Shown: positions 28,692 to 38,228, counted from the stretch's first letter. The stretch is 64,000 nt of DNA from Scytonematopsis contorta HA4267-MV1 (GCA_019359035.1 JAHHIC010000037.1:154151-218150); one strand, 5' to 3'. Made by a program: numbers and translations. The notes: generated from the sequence alone by a model not told the origin.

Positions 28692-30812
28692 TTATTTGCT
28701 AACAACGTTTGCTGACAACATTTGCTGTTCTATAGCTTCCCAAGTTTTAGGGGACACTCGCACAGCAGCTTGTTTGCAGCGCACCATTAAAATATTTATA
28801 TAGAAGTAATTTTCTAATGCTTGCGATTCTTCGGGTGATAAAGACAATAGCTCCGAATCTAACCCTAAAGCTTGGAACCAAATATTGGCAACACGATTAT
28901 TAAACCCCTGATGTGCTTTATAAGATTCCACCAAATTTCCGGGAGCATCCCGTCTTAAAGCTTGTAAATGAATCATTAATTTGTAAAAATCTACATAGGG
29001 TAGAATTTTTAGCTTTGTCAATTCATCAGCGATTGCTCTATTTAAAGCTTTATTCAAAGCATTTATAAAACTACGGGTAGTAGCAATATTAGATGGTCTG
29101 CGACTGTAATTGACGGTACGGTTATAGTCAGGATTGATAGCAGCAGCTAATTTTGACATCCTAGTAATTTCTAAGATATTGGCTAAATTAGGACTAAGTA
29201 TATTTGTTAGATACAAAGCACTATCGCGAGCTGTGGCTAAAAATATGGCTGTTGCTCGTTTCCCCGCTTGCGAAAAGTCTCGTGAACTACAAGATGTTAC
29301 TTCTTCTGACCATCTGAGTAAGCCTTGCAGTTTTGGTGTATTAATATGTTTTTGCGCTTCTTTTTGCATCAAAGATAGTAATGAATCAGAACCAGAACGC
29401 ATTAATCCTGCAACTAATAAAAATACTTCTTGCCAGCGTTTATCTAGAATATTTTCAAGAACTAAATTTTCAATTAGATGATGGTCAATAATATATTGTG
29501 CTGTTAAGTATTCTTGAAATGTAAGATGACAAAATGAAAAAATATCTTCTACTCTTTCTACCAAAATTCCTTGTTGCACAGCCATTGCATTTAATATAGC
29601 TTTACAATTTAAATGTTTTGGTGCATTCAGATTACTTGACAAAAAATATTGAATTTTGTTTCCAATGTCATCCTCATGGAAAAAAAGTTGGTCTACAGCG
29701 AACCCTGTGTAAGCAATTTCAGCAAGTAAGATTTCTTGTAAATCTGTGTTAAGTCCTCTATAAATTTCCTCTCGCATAATTCGCTTTTCTGCAGCCCATT
29801 CTTCTAACAGTATCCTTAGTGCTTTTTTGTATAGCGAACTGCGATTGTTAGGGAAATTTTGGGAATGGTCATAAACTAAACATAAAAAAGTTAGTAGCAG
29901 AGGAGTATTTGCTAATTCTCTAGCACCAGTATTTTCTGATTTTTGCAAAATGTCCCAACATCTTTGGGCTGTTCCCAATTGTTTATCTTCTTGGGAATGA
30001 AACCAATTTCCAATAAATTCTTGAATTTGAGTATTATCAAATTCAGCCATAGATACATCTGTATAGCGGCGAAAATTATTCCTATAAGCTGCTGTTCGAC
30101 AGGAAATAATAAAGCGATTTTGGCTATATTTGTCACAAAAATTTTGCAATACATCAATAGCTTGATTTATAATTTTAGTGGGTACTTCATCTAGCCCATC
30201 AAGTAAGATTAATAATTTACCTTTTTCTAATAAACTAATAGTTGCTTCTTGTGGACAAGGAAACCCACAAATACTAAATTCTTCAATAATTGCTGCTTCA
30301 ATATCAATTTGTTTGGGATTAATATTTTTTAACTCGATAAAAACGGGAATACACTGATGTAAAAAACTACCTTCTTCACCTTTGAGTGCTTCTAGTCCCA
30401 TCTTACGTAAAAAAGTTGACTTACCTACTCCTGGACCACCAAGTACCATCAAATATTGTTTATCATTCGCAACTTGAAGTCCATCTTTTTTTGGGTAATT
30501 TTTTGGTTGGAACCCACGATTTATTCTAAAAGCCTGCTCTAAGTTTTCTACGGATTCAAATCGACGAATATCTTTATTATTTAAAAATTGTACTGTGGTA
30601 TACACTGATTCTAAGGGTACAGGCTCTCGCATACCCAAAACCCGAAGAACTCCATGACGTTCGGTGTAGTTTTTGATGTACTTTTGCGATGCATCAAAAA
30701 TTATTTGACGGGATAAATTTTTTAATAGTCCAACATTTTTAACCGCTGTTTCAATAAAAATGTAAACTAAGGTATTGACTGCTATTTGGGATAGTGTCTT
30801 GGTTCCTATCAT
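28692..30812 (-). CDS. NACHT-domain NTPase
   Basis: A 706-residue STAND NTPase. The N-terminal ~120 residues contain a helical effector/adaptor region with a hydrophobic stretch. Walker A is GGPGVGKSTFLRKMG (about 123), Walker B LLILLDGLDEVP, then NRFIISCRTAAY (sensor-type) and the helical NACHT-associated module with FCHLTFQEYLTAQYI. The C-terminal 250 residues are helical and unassigned. Bacterial NACHT proteins include antiphage defence proteins. Which role this one has is not visible. Confidence 0.9.
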   Translation of the reverse strand: MIGTKTLSQIAVNTLVYIFIETAVKNVGLLKNLSRQIIFDASQKYIKNYTERHGVLRVLGMREPVPLESVYTTVQFLNNKDIRRFESVENLEQAFRINRGFQPKNYPKKDGLQVANDKQYLMVLGGPGVGKSTFLRKMGLEALKGEEGSFLHQCIPVFIELKNINPKQIDIEAAIIEEFSICGFPCPQEATISLLEKGKLLILLDGLDEVPTKIINQAIDVLQNFCDKYSQNRFIISCRTAAYRNNFRRYTDVSMAEFDNTQIQEFIGNWFHSQEDKQLGTAQRCWDILQKSENTGARELANTPLLLTFLCLVYDHSQNFPNNRSSLYKKALRILLEEWAAEKRIMREEIYRGLNTDLQEILLAEIAYTGFAVDQLFFHEDDIGNKIQYFLSSNLNAPKHLNCKAILNAMAVQQGILVERVEDIFSFCHLTFQEYLTAQYIIDHHLIENLVLENILDKRWQEVFLLVAGLMRSGSDSLLSLMQKEAQKHINTPKLQGLLRWSEEVTSCSSRDFSQAGKRATAIFLATARDSALYLTNILSPNLANILEITRMSKLAAAINPDYNRTVNYSRRPSNIATTRSFINALNKALNRAIADELTKLKILPYVDFYKLMIHLQALRRDAPGNLVESYKAHQGFNNRVANIWFQALGLDSELLSLSPEESQALENYFYINILMVRCKQAAVRVSPKTWEAIEQQMLSANVVSK

Positions 30813-30859
30813 GGAGTAACCTTCAAGTATGCTTTTCTCTAAGTGTTATTATGTATAAA

Positions 30860-31768
30860 CTATAATAGACTTTTTACTTGTAGGTTACTTTGGTTCCTAG
30901 TAGTTGTATTGTACTGCCGAGGCAAACTGTTAAATGCTTTTTGCTTATCTAATTTATCCTCAATTTCATCTTGGATTTTGTCTGAAACATTAGACAAAAA
31001 ATTATAACCTGTTAATTCTTCCAATTTGTCAACGCTGACTCTATAGCTTTTCCAGTCAAAATTAATCCCTTCTTCGTTGGGAACATTTACCGCGATAATA
31101 CGAGTTTTGCTGGTAATGTCTTTAATTTCAGCCCCTGGTTTATCTAAAACTACAACTATTTTCCAAGTTGATTTGGGAATTGTGACTTTACCTCTAAGTT
31201 TGCCTTGTGTACCTAAGGGTCCAGCAACCACATAAAGTTCTTTGCCAGATTGCACTAGTTCTCGGCAATAACGTTCCAAACCTTCCCAAGTTTTGCGGTT
31301 ATTGTCTGGTGTTTGTGGCATCATGTTGGTCATCAAAAAGGTAGATGAGTTATCTTCTACGCTTTTTGTGCGGTCAGCAGATGGGATAATATGACCTCTA
31401 TCGTAACCAGAACCATTATATATAGTGGGAGTGATTCGACCAAACTTTTCTGGTAAGGTGTCGTCTGGTCGGAAGTTATTCTGACGGTCAACAGTTCCTA
31501 ACCATGATTTATTAAGTTGCCAGCTTACCCAATTTGCAGTGCCTTTACTATTGTTATAACTAAGTGCGTACTGTGGTTTTATGATTAAATAATTGTTACT
31601 ATTGGTAACGCTTTCTGTCGCTCCACTAGGATTTCCCAAAAACAGGTGGATACCTTTGGTTGGGGCTAAAGTAAATGAACACCCACTAAGTAATAGAACC
31701 AACGATAATGTGATAGGTAATGCTCGCAAGATATGAGTAAGTTTTGAAGAAAATTTAGTAGTTTGCAC
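30860..31768 (-). CDS. secreted NucA-type DNA/RNA non-specific endonuclease
   Basis: A 302-residue beta-beta-alpha-metal nuclease. A lipoprotein signal (LSLVLLLSGCS) anchors or exports it. The catalytic motif is DRGHIIPSADRT, with His as general base, and the metal-binding Asn falls in NMMPQTPDNNRKTWEGLE. The family degrades DNA and RNA outside the cell. It lies 47 bases downstream of nothing obvious and ahead of the NACHT gene on the same strand, with a likely independent promoter. Confidence 0.92.
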   Translation of the reverse strand: MQTTKFSSKLTHILRALPITLSLVLLLSGCSFTLAPTKGIHLFLGNPSGATESVTNSNNYLIIKPQYALSYNNSKGTANWVSWQLNKSWLGTVDRQNNFRPDDTLPEKFGRITPTIYNGSGYDRGHIIPSADRTKSVEDNSSTFLMTNMMPQTPDNNRKTWEGLERYCRELVQSGKELYVVAGPLGTQGKLRGKVTIPKSTWKIVVVLDKPGAEIKDITSKTRIIAVNVPNEEGINFDWKSYRVSVDKLEELTGYNFLSNVSDKIQDEIEDKLDKQKAFNSLPRQYNTTTRNQSNLQVKSLL

Positions 31769-31821
31769 TTTATTATCCAGCTTTATTTATAAAGAATAAT
31801 ACGATATTGCGACTGCATATA

Positions 31822-31849
31822 GTAGAGACGTTACATGTAACGTCTCTAC
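31822..31849. repeat. 28-nt perfect palindrome, TTACATGTAA core
   Basis: GTAGAGACG and CGTCTCTAC flank TTACATGTAA. It is the same outer arms as the element at 16907 with a different core. Confidence 0.9.
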
Positions 31850-31882
31850 ATTTGCGGTCATGTAATAATTTTAAGATATGCG

Positions 31883-33187
31883 CTAAAAGCCAAGCAAAGT
31901 ACGAAAATCTGAATCGTAATGGGCTTTTTCCCAATAGAAAGCTAGTTTAATTTGTTGGGGAATTATATTTTTCACACCCTTAAAGTTAGCACCCTTGATA
32001 TTGGCATTCCTGAAATTCGCATTACTGAGGTTAGCCCCCTCTAGTTGAGCATTTTCCAACTGGGTATTCTCTAGTTGAGCTTCTGACAAGTCGGCATTTT
32101 CCAGATTAGTGCAATTCATATTGGCACGACTAAGGGTAGTACCTTTAAGGTCGGCATTTTTGAGATTAGCATGAACGAGGTTAGCACAACTAAGGTTAGC
32201 ACCTTCCATTTGGGTGTCTTCTAGCTGGGCTTTTTGTAATTGGGTGCTTTCCAGTTGAGAATTTTTTAGTTGAGCACCATTTAGGTTTGCGTAATTAAGA
32301 TTTGCGTAACTTAAGTTGGCATTTTCTAATTGAGCATTTTTTAATTGAGCTTGTTCCAACTGAGTACGTTTAAGTTGAACATTGTTCAGATTAGAATCGC
32401 TCAAGTTAGAACCATTTAAATTCGCAAGGTTTAAATTTGCACCACTAAGATTTGCACCATTTAACTGAGAATTTTCTAGATTAGCACCTGTTAAATTAGA
32501 AGCTTGAAGATTAGTATTTTTAAGATTGCTGCCAGAAAGCTGAGTACTTTCTAAACAAGCATTACTTAGATTGGCAAATTCCAAGAGAATATCTTCTAGA
32601 TGAGCACCACTAAGATTAGCATTATTGAGGTCTCGATATGATGCTCCTTGATTAACAATTTCCCAAACTACACGCCACTTATTATCAAGTTTTGTAGAGG
32701 AATCAATTTCTGTATTTTTGAGAATAGCACGAGTTAAATTAGCGCCAACAAATCGCGCACCAATAAGTTTACTATTTGTAAGGTTGGCAAACCAAAGGTC
32801 TGCATTATGAAGTTTGGCATGACTCAAGTTCACATTTTCTAGTTGAGTACCAACCAATTTTGAATTACTGAGATTAGCATAGCTGAGGTTAGCACCCTTG
32901 AGTTGAGAATGGCTTAGATTTGCACCTTCTAATTGAGCATCTTCTAATTGAGCATTCTTGAGTTGAGCATAACTAAGATTAGCACCCTTAAATCGAGAAT
33001 TTGTAAGGTTGGCTCCATCTAATTTGACACCGATAAGACTAGCACTATCAAAGTTCACATTTTCGAGGTTTGCATTACTAAGGTTGACACCGTTAAGATT
33101 TGCTAGAAAAAAGTTTGCGTTCCTTAAATTTTGACCAACAAAATTATGGTCATGGAGATTTTGACCAGAAAAGTCCTTTGAGGACAT
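31883..33187 (-). CDS. pentapeptide-repeat protein
   Basis: A 434-residue protein made almost entirely of A(N/D/Q)Lxx pentapeptide repeats, which form a right-handed quadrilateral beta helix. The repeat is broken once at about 161-185 by WRVVWEIVNQGASYRDL, splitting it into two helices. The usual ANL pattern alternates with the less common AQL/TQL pattern. There is no signal peptide. The C-terminal cap FYWEKAHYDSDFRTLLGF is typical of cyanobacterial members. Function is unknown. Confidence 0.93.
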   Translation of the reverse strand: MSSKDFSGQNLHDHNFVGQNLRNANFFLANLNGVNLSNANLENVNFDSASLIGVKLDGANLTNSRFKGANLSYAQLKNAQLEDAQLEGANLSHSQLKGANLSYANLSNSKLVGTQLENVNLSHAKLHNADLWFANLTNSKLIGARFVGANLTRAILKNTEIDSSTKLDNKWRVVWEIVNQGASYRDLNNANLSGAHLEDILLEFANLSNACLESTQLSGSNLKNTNLQASNLTGANLENSQLNGANLSGANLNLANLNGSNLSDSNLNNVQLKRTQLEQAQLKNAQLENANLSYANLNYANLNGAQLKNSQLESTQLQKAQLEDTQMEGANLSCANLVHANLKNADLKGTTLSRANMNCTNLENADLSEAQLENTQLENAQLEGANLSNANFRNANIKGANFKGVKNIIPQQIKLAFYWEKAHYDSDFRTLLGF

Positions 33188-33492
33188 AGTTATGTTGCCA
33201 AATAAATCATTATTTTAATTGTGATATATTTATCTAATAAAATCGATATTAGCTCGATACAATCATTAAAAAAACATAAAAACAAATACAAATTTTATAT
33301 ATTAAATTTATTTAATTCTTAACCTAAATATAAAAAAATATCTTAGTCAAAGATAGATTATGCAGAAAGTATTTAAGTAATAGAGCATTAAAAAACGAAA
33401 ATTATTAAGTTTTGTAAAAAATATGCATTGCTCCGGAATCTGCTAATGTAGAGTTGTTGATTACTAAATGTAGTACGCCAGGAGGTTGAATC
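33188..33492. promoter_or_regulatory. AT-rich intergenic region
   Basis: About 300 very AT-rich bases upstream of the pentapeptide gene, with no gene, repeat or hairpin that I can support. Confidence 0.3.
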
Positions 33493-33594
33493 ATGGGTAG
33501 ATTTTTAGCAGTCTCGGTCATTTTAGCTATCGTCACGAAAAAGTCGCAAGACGCAGAGGTTGTTGTTCAATCCCCTGATGATTTTGGATGTTAG
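33493..33594 (+). CDS. possible 33-residue small peptide
   Basis: ATG 33493 is preceded by a strong Shine-Dalgarno (AGGAGG, 7-8 nt spacing). The peptide starts with a hydrophobic stretch (FLAVSVILAIV) and ends in an acidic tail with a terminal Cys. It matches nothing I know. It could be a real small membrane peptide or the start of a decayed gene. Confidence 0.35.
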   Translation: MGRFLAVSVILAIVTKKSQDAEVVVQSPDDFGC

Positions 33595-33728
33595 ATAATT
33601 ATCCTATAGCTTCCAATGGCAATTAAATTTTGGATGGGTTGAACGCTTCAGTCGGTTTCTAGGAATGAAACCCAGGAAACCTCTACGTATCTTGTGCAAA
33701 ACAAGTAACACGTATTGAGGAAAAACTA

Positions 33729-34793
33729 GTGAATTTAGAATTTTTAGGTTGGAACAACTTTTTCGCTTCCAGCTTTGAACCCTATCGTCACCAAGGATTT
33801 ACGGTGGGAAGGGTTGCTATTGAGCGTAGAAATACTTATGTTTTGTATAGCGAACATGGGGAACTGAGTGCAGAAATTTCAGGTAAACTTAGGCATTGTG
33901 CTGTAAAAGCTGAAGATTTTCCTGCTGTTGGAGATTGGGTTGTTATTCGTGTAAGAGATTCTTCACAGAGTGCGACAATTCACGAAATTTTGCCCAGGAG
34001 AAGCAAATTCTCTCGCAAAACTGTCGGACCGAAAACAGAAGAGCAAATCGTTGCTACCAATATTGATACTGTATTTTTAGTTTCGGGATTGGATGGTGAC
34101 TATAATCTCAGAAGAATTGAACGCTATCTGATTTTGGCTTGGGAAAGTGGTGCTAATCCGGTTATTGTCTTAAATAAAGCAGATTTGTGCGACAACCTTA
34201 AAGAGCGCTTGCTGGAAGTAGAAACGGTTGCTTTAGGTGTGCCAATTGTGACTATTAGTGCTGCTAATAATCAAGGTTTAGATGACCTGAAATCATATTT
34301 ACAACCAGGACAAACGGTGGCTTTATTAGGTTCTTCTGGGGTTGGTAAATCTACTATTACTAACCAACTTAAGGGAGTTGCAACCCAAGCGGTGCAAGCT
34401 GTACGTGAAGGAGATGACCGAGGTAAACACACAACTACTCATCGAGAGTTGATTGTACTTCCTGGTAGTGGCTTAATAATAGATACTCCGGGAATGCGGG
34501 AAATACAGATGTGGTCGGGGGATGAAGCTTTGCAGTCAACCTTTACAGATATCGAAGCTTTAGCTCAGCAGTGTCGTTTTCGAGATTGTCAGCATACCAA
34601 TGAACCTGGTTGTGCTGTGCAGGAAGCATTGCTTGAGGGGAGGCTTGATTATTCTAGGTTTGAGAGTTATCAGAAGCTGCAGAGGGAAATTAATTATACA
34701 GCACGGAAACAAGACCAAAGAGAATATTTAGCTGAGAAGGAGAAGTGGAAGAAAGTTACTAAAACAATGCGGAATTTTAAGAAAGGGGGTTAG
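33729..34793 (+). CDS. second RsgA-like circularly permuted GTPase
   Basis: A 354-residue YjeQ/RsgA-family GTPase, distant from the rsgA at 17094. G4 is VLNKADL, G1 [15 protein letters not shown]3 DTPGM, and the zinc motif reads [14 protein letters not shown]. The N-terminal OB fold is preceded by about 30 extra residues ([15 protein letters not shown]) typical of this second subfamily. A GTG start at 33729 follows GAGG by 9 nt. It may act in ribosome assembly under other conditions (inference). Confidence 0.88.
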   Translation: MNLEFLGWNNFFASSFEPYRHQGFTVGRVAIERRNTYVLYSEHGELSAEISGKLRHCAVKAEDFPAVGDWVVIRVRDSSQSATIHEILPRRSKFSRKTVGPKTEEQIVATNIDTVFLVSGLDGDYNLRRIERYLILAWESGANPVIVLNKADLCDNLKERLLEVETVALGVPIVTISAANNQGLDDLKSYLQPGQTVALLGSSGVGKSTITNQLKGVATQAVQAVREGDDRGKHTTTHRELIVLPGSGLIIDTPGMREIQMWSGDEALQSTFTDIEALAQQCRFRDCQHTNEPGCAVQEALLEGRLDYSRFESYQKLQREINYTARKQDQREYLAEKEKWKKVTKTMRNFKKGG

Positions 34794-34852
34794 GTAATAC
34801 TGTGGAACTTTAATTGTTTTCGCAGTTAAACAGTTCTACATTTTATCTGTAT

Positions 34853-34879
34853 GGGTGGGCGGGCAAGGATGCCCACCCC
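34853..34879. repeat. GGGTGGGC...GCCCACCC hairpin repeat
   Basis: An 8-bp stem with loop GGGCAAGGAT, followed by CCACAAGAT. A near copy is at about 13488-13520, and related sequence on the other strand lies near 17010. It is an intergenic repeat family and could also end the GTPase transcript. Confidence 0.6.
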
Positions 34880-35046
34880 ACAAGATATGGAGAAATTCAG
34901 GTTATGCAGTTTAGGTGTGTTTCAGCTTACTAAAACTGCATAAGTTAATCATTTTGAGCAAATAAATATTAATTAGTAATGGGTCTGTTTACCATTACTA
35001 ATTAACAACTATCAATCAAGAACTACTTTGGTTCATTTGGTGGATA

Positions 35047-35337
35047 TTACTGATAGGTACTTTGTAATTCATCTATCGTAGAAGTTGTCTCTATAGCCGA
35101 CAAAATGGTTTCTAACAATTCCACATCATTTATAGATTCAATTGATGGTAAAAGGTTTAAACCCGGCTCACCAAATTTAAGTTTTAAACCCAAAGCTATG
35201 CCTTTCAAGAGGGCTTCTTGCTTCCCTTTTTGGATACCAATTTTCTCAACGCTGGTTACGTATTGCATACGTTTATATTCCTCAAAACTACTGTATTCTT
35301 GCCAAAATTCCTGCTCTAAATTAACAGGTAAAGTCAC
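35047..35337 (-). pseudogene. stand-alone C-terminal part of an Rpn/DUF4351-type nuclease
   Basis: A 96-residue frame (GTG 35337) that resembles only the end of Rpn/PD-(D/E)XK transposase-like proteins: FWQEYSSFEEYKRMQYVTSVEKIGIQKGKQEAL, then a helical tail. The catalytic N-terminal domain is absent. ATG 35268 follows GAGG by 11 nt and could initiate a 73-residue protein. It is either a remnant or a free tail like those at 42928, 43250 and 47530, though from a different lineage. Confidence 0.6.
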
Positions 35338-35340
35338 ATC

Positions 35341-35372
35341 AATTCAAAATTCAAAATTCAAAATTCAAAATT
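35341..35372 (+). repeat. ATTCAAA tandem heptamers
   Basis: Four to five copies of AATTCAAA-type units upstream of the Rpn remnant. Confidence 0.8.
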
Positions 35373-35389
35373 AGCCCCATAATTAAAAT

Positions 35390-35575
35390 GGTTCTTCCGT
35401 ACTTAGTGGGCTAAAAAATCTATTTAAATTCCAAAATACTTGCTATACAATGGTTACATGCATTCATTGCTAACAAAAACTTAGTTTTCACGCTCCTAGT
35501 GAGATTGAGCATGTTGCCTTTACAGTCAAATTTAAACTTTGGCTAATAGTTTAGCCCACTAAGTACAGAAGAGCC
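35390..35575. mobile_element. MITE-like 186-bp element with 26-bp terminal inverted repeats
   Basis: The left end GGTTCTTCCGTACTTAGTGG and the right end, ending ACTAAGTACAGAAGAGCC, are complementary over 26 bases with about three mismatches. The ends start with GG and no ORF is inside, as in non-autonomous derivatives of an insertion sequence. No clear target duplication was seen. Confidence 0.7.
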
Positions 35576-35686
35576 AGTTTCACGAATCTGATTACTTGAC
35601 TTTTGTACTAATCATATCAGTATATGGGAATATGGGAATATGGGAGTGATGATAATATTCCCTCACTGTCATGGCAAAATGATGGG

Positions 35687-35854
35687 ATGACGAAAAGCGA
35701 AGATACAGTCAAACTGGTAATTGGCAAACAATTGAGAATCCGTTTCAAGACCTTATGCGTGCAGTCGGAAACGGACATGAGTGCTGTTGCCAAGGAATTA
35801 ATTGCTCAATGGTGCGAGATGCAAGAAAAAAAACAAGCTCAAAAGGAAAAATAA
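35687..35854 (+). CDS. small ribbon-helix-helix-like protein
   Basis: A 55-residue basic protein (MTKSEDTVKLVIGKQ...). The beta strand DTVKLVIGKQLRIRFKTLC and helices with TDMSAVAKELIAQW fit a ribbon-helix-helix DNA-binding fold of the ParG/plasmid-partition or antitoxin type. The frame extends to 35624 through GGGAATAT repeats, but ATG 35687 matches the family length. No ParA or toxin partner is adjacent. Confidence 0.65.
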   Translation: MTKSEDTVKLVIGKQLRIRFKTLCVQSETDMSAVAKELIAQWCEMQEKKQAQKEK

Positions 35855-35909
35855 AAGCATAAGAATTTATACACTATGAGCATACGTTTGGGGAGGTAAG
35901 GAAAGTAGG

Positions 35910-36446
35910 GTGGGTATTACACATTACCAAAAGTATATAGACCAACTTAATTCAGACAATCGAGATTTAGTGATTAAAGCTGCTCATGCACTTGGTGATA
36001 TAGGCGATTACCGAGCAGTAGCAATTTTAATAGAGATGCTTCAAAAAACTAATGACCCAGCAATTCGTAATGCAGCAGCAGTGGGATTACGTGAACTTGG
36101 AGATGAAAGAGCGCTTTCTCCTATAATTTCACTTATTAATGACCCAAGAACAGAAGGTAATCGAGGTACTTTAATCTATGCTCTTGAGGGGTTTGATTGT
36201 AGTCAGTTTTTACCTTTTTTAATACAACTTGTAATTACAGGAAATTTTGAAGTCAGTCATCAAGCATTTTCAGTGATTGAGTCAGTAGATGTAGAAATAG
36301 ATTCAGAGACTTTAAATATTTGTATTCAAAAAATAAAGGATGCTTTACTTCAAGATAATACAAAAGCCGATTTGTTAGAACACTTGATTGAACTATTGCA
36401 TGAGATGTACGATGCCAGTAATCAGGAAGATGCTGAACATTATTAG
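35910..36446 (+). CDS. HEAT-repeat protein
   Basis: A 178-residue protein with two clear HEAT/PBS-lyase-type repeats (DLVIKAAHALGDIGDYRAVAILIEML and PAIRNAAAVGLRELGDERALSPIISLI) and a more degenerate third. The C-terminus is acidic. It starts at GTG 35910, preceded by GGAGG (about 33 bases upstream is too far; GGAAAG is nearer). Such short HEAT proteins mediate protein contacts. No phycobilin lyase features can be claimed. Confidence 0.8.
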   Translation: MGITHYQKYIDQLNSDNRDLVIKAAHALGDIGDYRAVAILIEMLQKTNDPAIRNAAAVGLRELGDERALSPIISLINDPRTEGNRGTLIYALEGFDCSQFLPFLIQLVITGNFEVSHQAFSVIESVDVEIDSETLNICIQKIKDALLQDNTKADLLEHLIELLHEMYDASNQEDAEHY

Positions 36447-36515
36447 TACATCTAAATATTATTAGAGGCTTCTGCGTCTCTTTAAAAGCTAAAGTACTTG
36501 TGATAGGACTAGCTT

Positions 36516-37331
36516 TCAGCTAATTTCATAGTTATTAATAAATAGCTCTTTCCCCTTAGCAGCACTACCTTGCTTATAATTATTCATTCCATATTGTAGT
36601 TCCCACTCTTGAATATTTGCTGATTTAAAGTTTTCTTTAATTTCAGGTGAGTCATCGTAAGTTATAAGCCAGCGATGATGACAATTTTTCACAATGTTAG
36701 CAAACCTCTGATGGTCAAAAGATGTATGTAAATTTCCATCTTTGCCATAAAGTTTAGATTTAGTTGCGGCAAAATAAGGTGGGTCTAAAAATATAAATAC
36801 ATCTTCTCCTTCAGGATGTAATAATAGCTTGCTGTAATCTAAATTAGTAATTTCTACGTCTGCTGTTAATATTTTTTCTAATTTTTCTAGACGTAAAATT
36901 GATGAGTAAGTAAAGCGTTTATGAAAAGCTTCCTCAGAAAAACCTCCTGATTCTACAGTTCCGGAGAAAGTAATTCTATTGAGGACAAAAAAGCGAACTG
37001 CTCTGTCAAAATCAGATAATTGTTTGACATCTATAGTGGTTAGTTCCTCAAATAGTAATTTGCCGTTTGTATATTTATCTTTAATACTGTGTATTTCTTC
37101 TATAAGCTCTGGAAGGTGTGATTGAGTAAATTTCCAAAACAGAAATAACTCAGTGTTTAAATCGTTAATCCAAATCTTTAGGTGGGGAAATTTTTGTTTT
37201 AAATAGATAAATACTGAGCCACCACCAATGAAGGGTTCTCTAAATTCAGTAAAATTATCTGGTAGATATTTGGCTATTTGGTTAATGGCTTTGGATTTAC
37301 CACCGGGGTAACGTAGTGGACTTTTTATCAT
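36516..37331 (-). CDS. D12-class (Dam-like) DNA adenine-N6 methyltransferase
   Basis: A 271-residue orphan adenine methylase. Motif X is SPLRYPGGKSKAI at the N-terminus, the AdoMet-binding motif I is EPFIGGGSVF, and the catalytic DPPY is in FIFLDPPYF. The frame extends to 37409, but M-IKSPLRYPGGK at 37331 is the canonical start. No restriction partner lies beside it. The target (for example GATC) cannot be read from the sequence. The C-terminus with YKQGSAAKGKELFINNY is complete. Confidence 0.9.
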   Translation of the reverse strand: MIKSPLRYPGGKSKAINQIAKYLPDNFTEFREPFIGGGSVFIYLKQKFPHLKIWINDLNTELFLFWKFTQSHLPELIEEIHSIKDKYTNGKLLFEELTTIDVKQLSDFDRAVRFFVLNRITFSGTVESGGFSEEAFHKRFTYSSILRLEKLEKILTADVEITNLDYSKLLLHPEGEDVFIFLDPPYFAATKSKLYGKDGNLHTSFDHQRFANIVKNCHHRWLITYDDSPEIKENFKSANIQEWELQYGMNNYKQGSAAKGKELFINNYEIS

Positions 37332-37452
37332 ATGAACGAAATTTATTAACAGTTGATGCCATTTTGTGTTTATAGATAAAATCTTAAGCATCATTTCAAC
37401 CACAAGCAATCCGCTCTAGCAGTAACTCTGCTAAATACAAAATTTATTTATC

Positions 37453-37794
37453 CTATATTGAAGGACGGTTTACTCTAATTAATTTACCTTTCAAATCTTC
37501 AACAGCAGAAACAGCTTCATGAATACGTATTGCCTGACTTTCAAAATCTGAACCTGATGTGCAGACGATAATACCAGCGTGTCCAGGTTGTGAACGATGT
37601 AATTTGATAAAATCTCGACGATTACGTGTCAAAACAGTACGCTCGGCAGTTGTCGCAAACGCTAAAACAGTTTCATCTGGAATTTTAAGATTTGCATTTC
37701 CCGCATCCCTGGCTGTCAAAACATCATGCCCAAAAGTACGCAGAAATTCTACTATTGGAAACGGAAAATTTTCATCTGTATAAAAACGTGCCAA
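37453..37794 (-). CDS. DUF5615 PIN-like toxin
   Basis: A 113-residue PIN-like protein (Mut7-C type). The acidic active-site residues fall in FYTDENFPFPIVEFL, GHDVLTARDAG, PDETVLAFA and TRNRRDF. The partner DUF433 gene ends 11 bases upstream, so they form a type II toxin-antitoxin-like pair. PIN-like toxins are RNases; this one's target is unknown. Confidence 0.85.
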   Translation of the reverse strand: MARFYTDENFPFPIVEFLRTFGHDVLTARDAGNANLKIPDETVLAFATTAERTVLTRNRRDFIKLHRSQPGHAGIIVCTSGSDFESQAIRIHEAVSAVEDLKGKLIRVNRPSI

Positions 37795-37805
37795 TTTAAA
37801 ATATC

Positions 37806-38150
37806 CTAATTTTCTATCATTACTTCATCATTTTCTCTAATTGCTTGTTCAATCTCAATGTTGTGAGCGTCTGCGTAAACCCAAGCATTTACCAAATCAG
37901 CGGCATTCAGGCTAGGAAAAGCTTTTAATATCTCGGCATCGCTCATACCCAAATTACGGTCATTTACTAATGACCAAACGGGAATACGAGTATTTGTAAT
38001 ACAAGCATCCCCGCCACATACACCAGGTGTTTTTTCAATTCCTTGCCAAGTATTAGTCAAACTTTGAACTAATATTTGTATCGCTTGAGCTTTTTCGACA
38101 GTCGTTAATGCAAGTAGTTGTTTCTCAAGTTCTTTTAATGTCATATGCAT
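37806..38150 (-). CDS. DUF433 antitoxin
   Basis: A 114-residue DUF433 protein. An N-terminal helical region is followed by the family core (PGVCGGDACITNTRIPVWSLV, AEILKAFPSLNAADLVNAWVYADAH), a winged-helix-like DNA-binding fold. It is first in the operon with the DUF5615 toxin, the usual antitoxin-first order, and is expected to repress the operon. The start may be ATG 38150 or 38144. Confidence 0.85.
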   Translation of the reverse strand: MHMTLKELEKQLLALTTVEKAQAIQILVQSLTNTWQGIEKTPGVCGGDACITNTRIPVWSLVNDRNLGMSDAEILKAFPSLNAADLVNAWVYADAHNIEIEQAIRENDEVMIEN

Positions 38151-38228
38151 TACTCAGCTATTTATAAATCTAATTATAATCATAAGCAACAGGAAGATTT
38201 CCCACTTGAAATATCATATTTTGCTTAT

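Noticed and set aside
36516..37331. Restriction-modification system around the adenine methylase
   Set aside because: No restriction enzyme gene is adjacent; the neighbours are a HEAT protein and a DUF433/DUF5615 pair.
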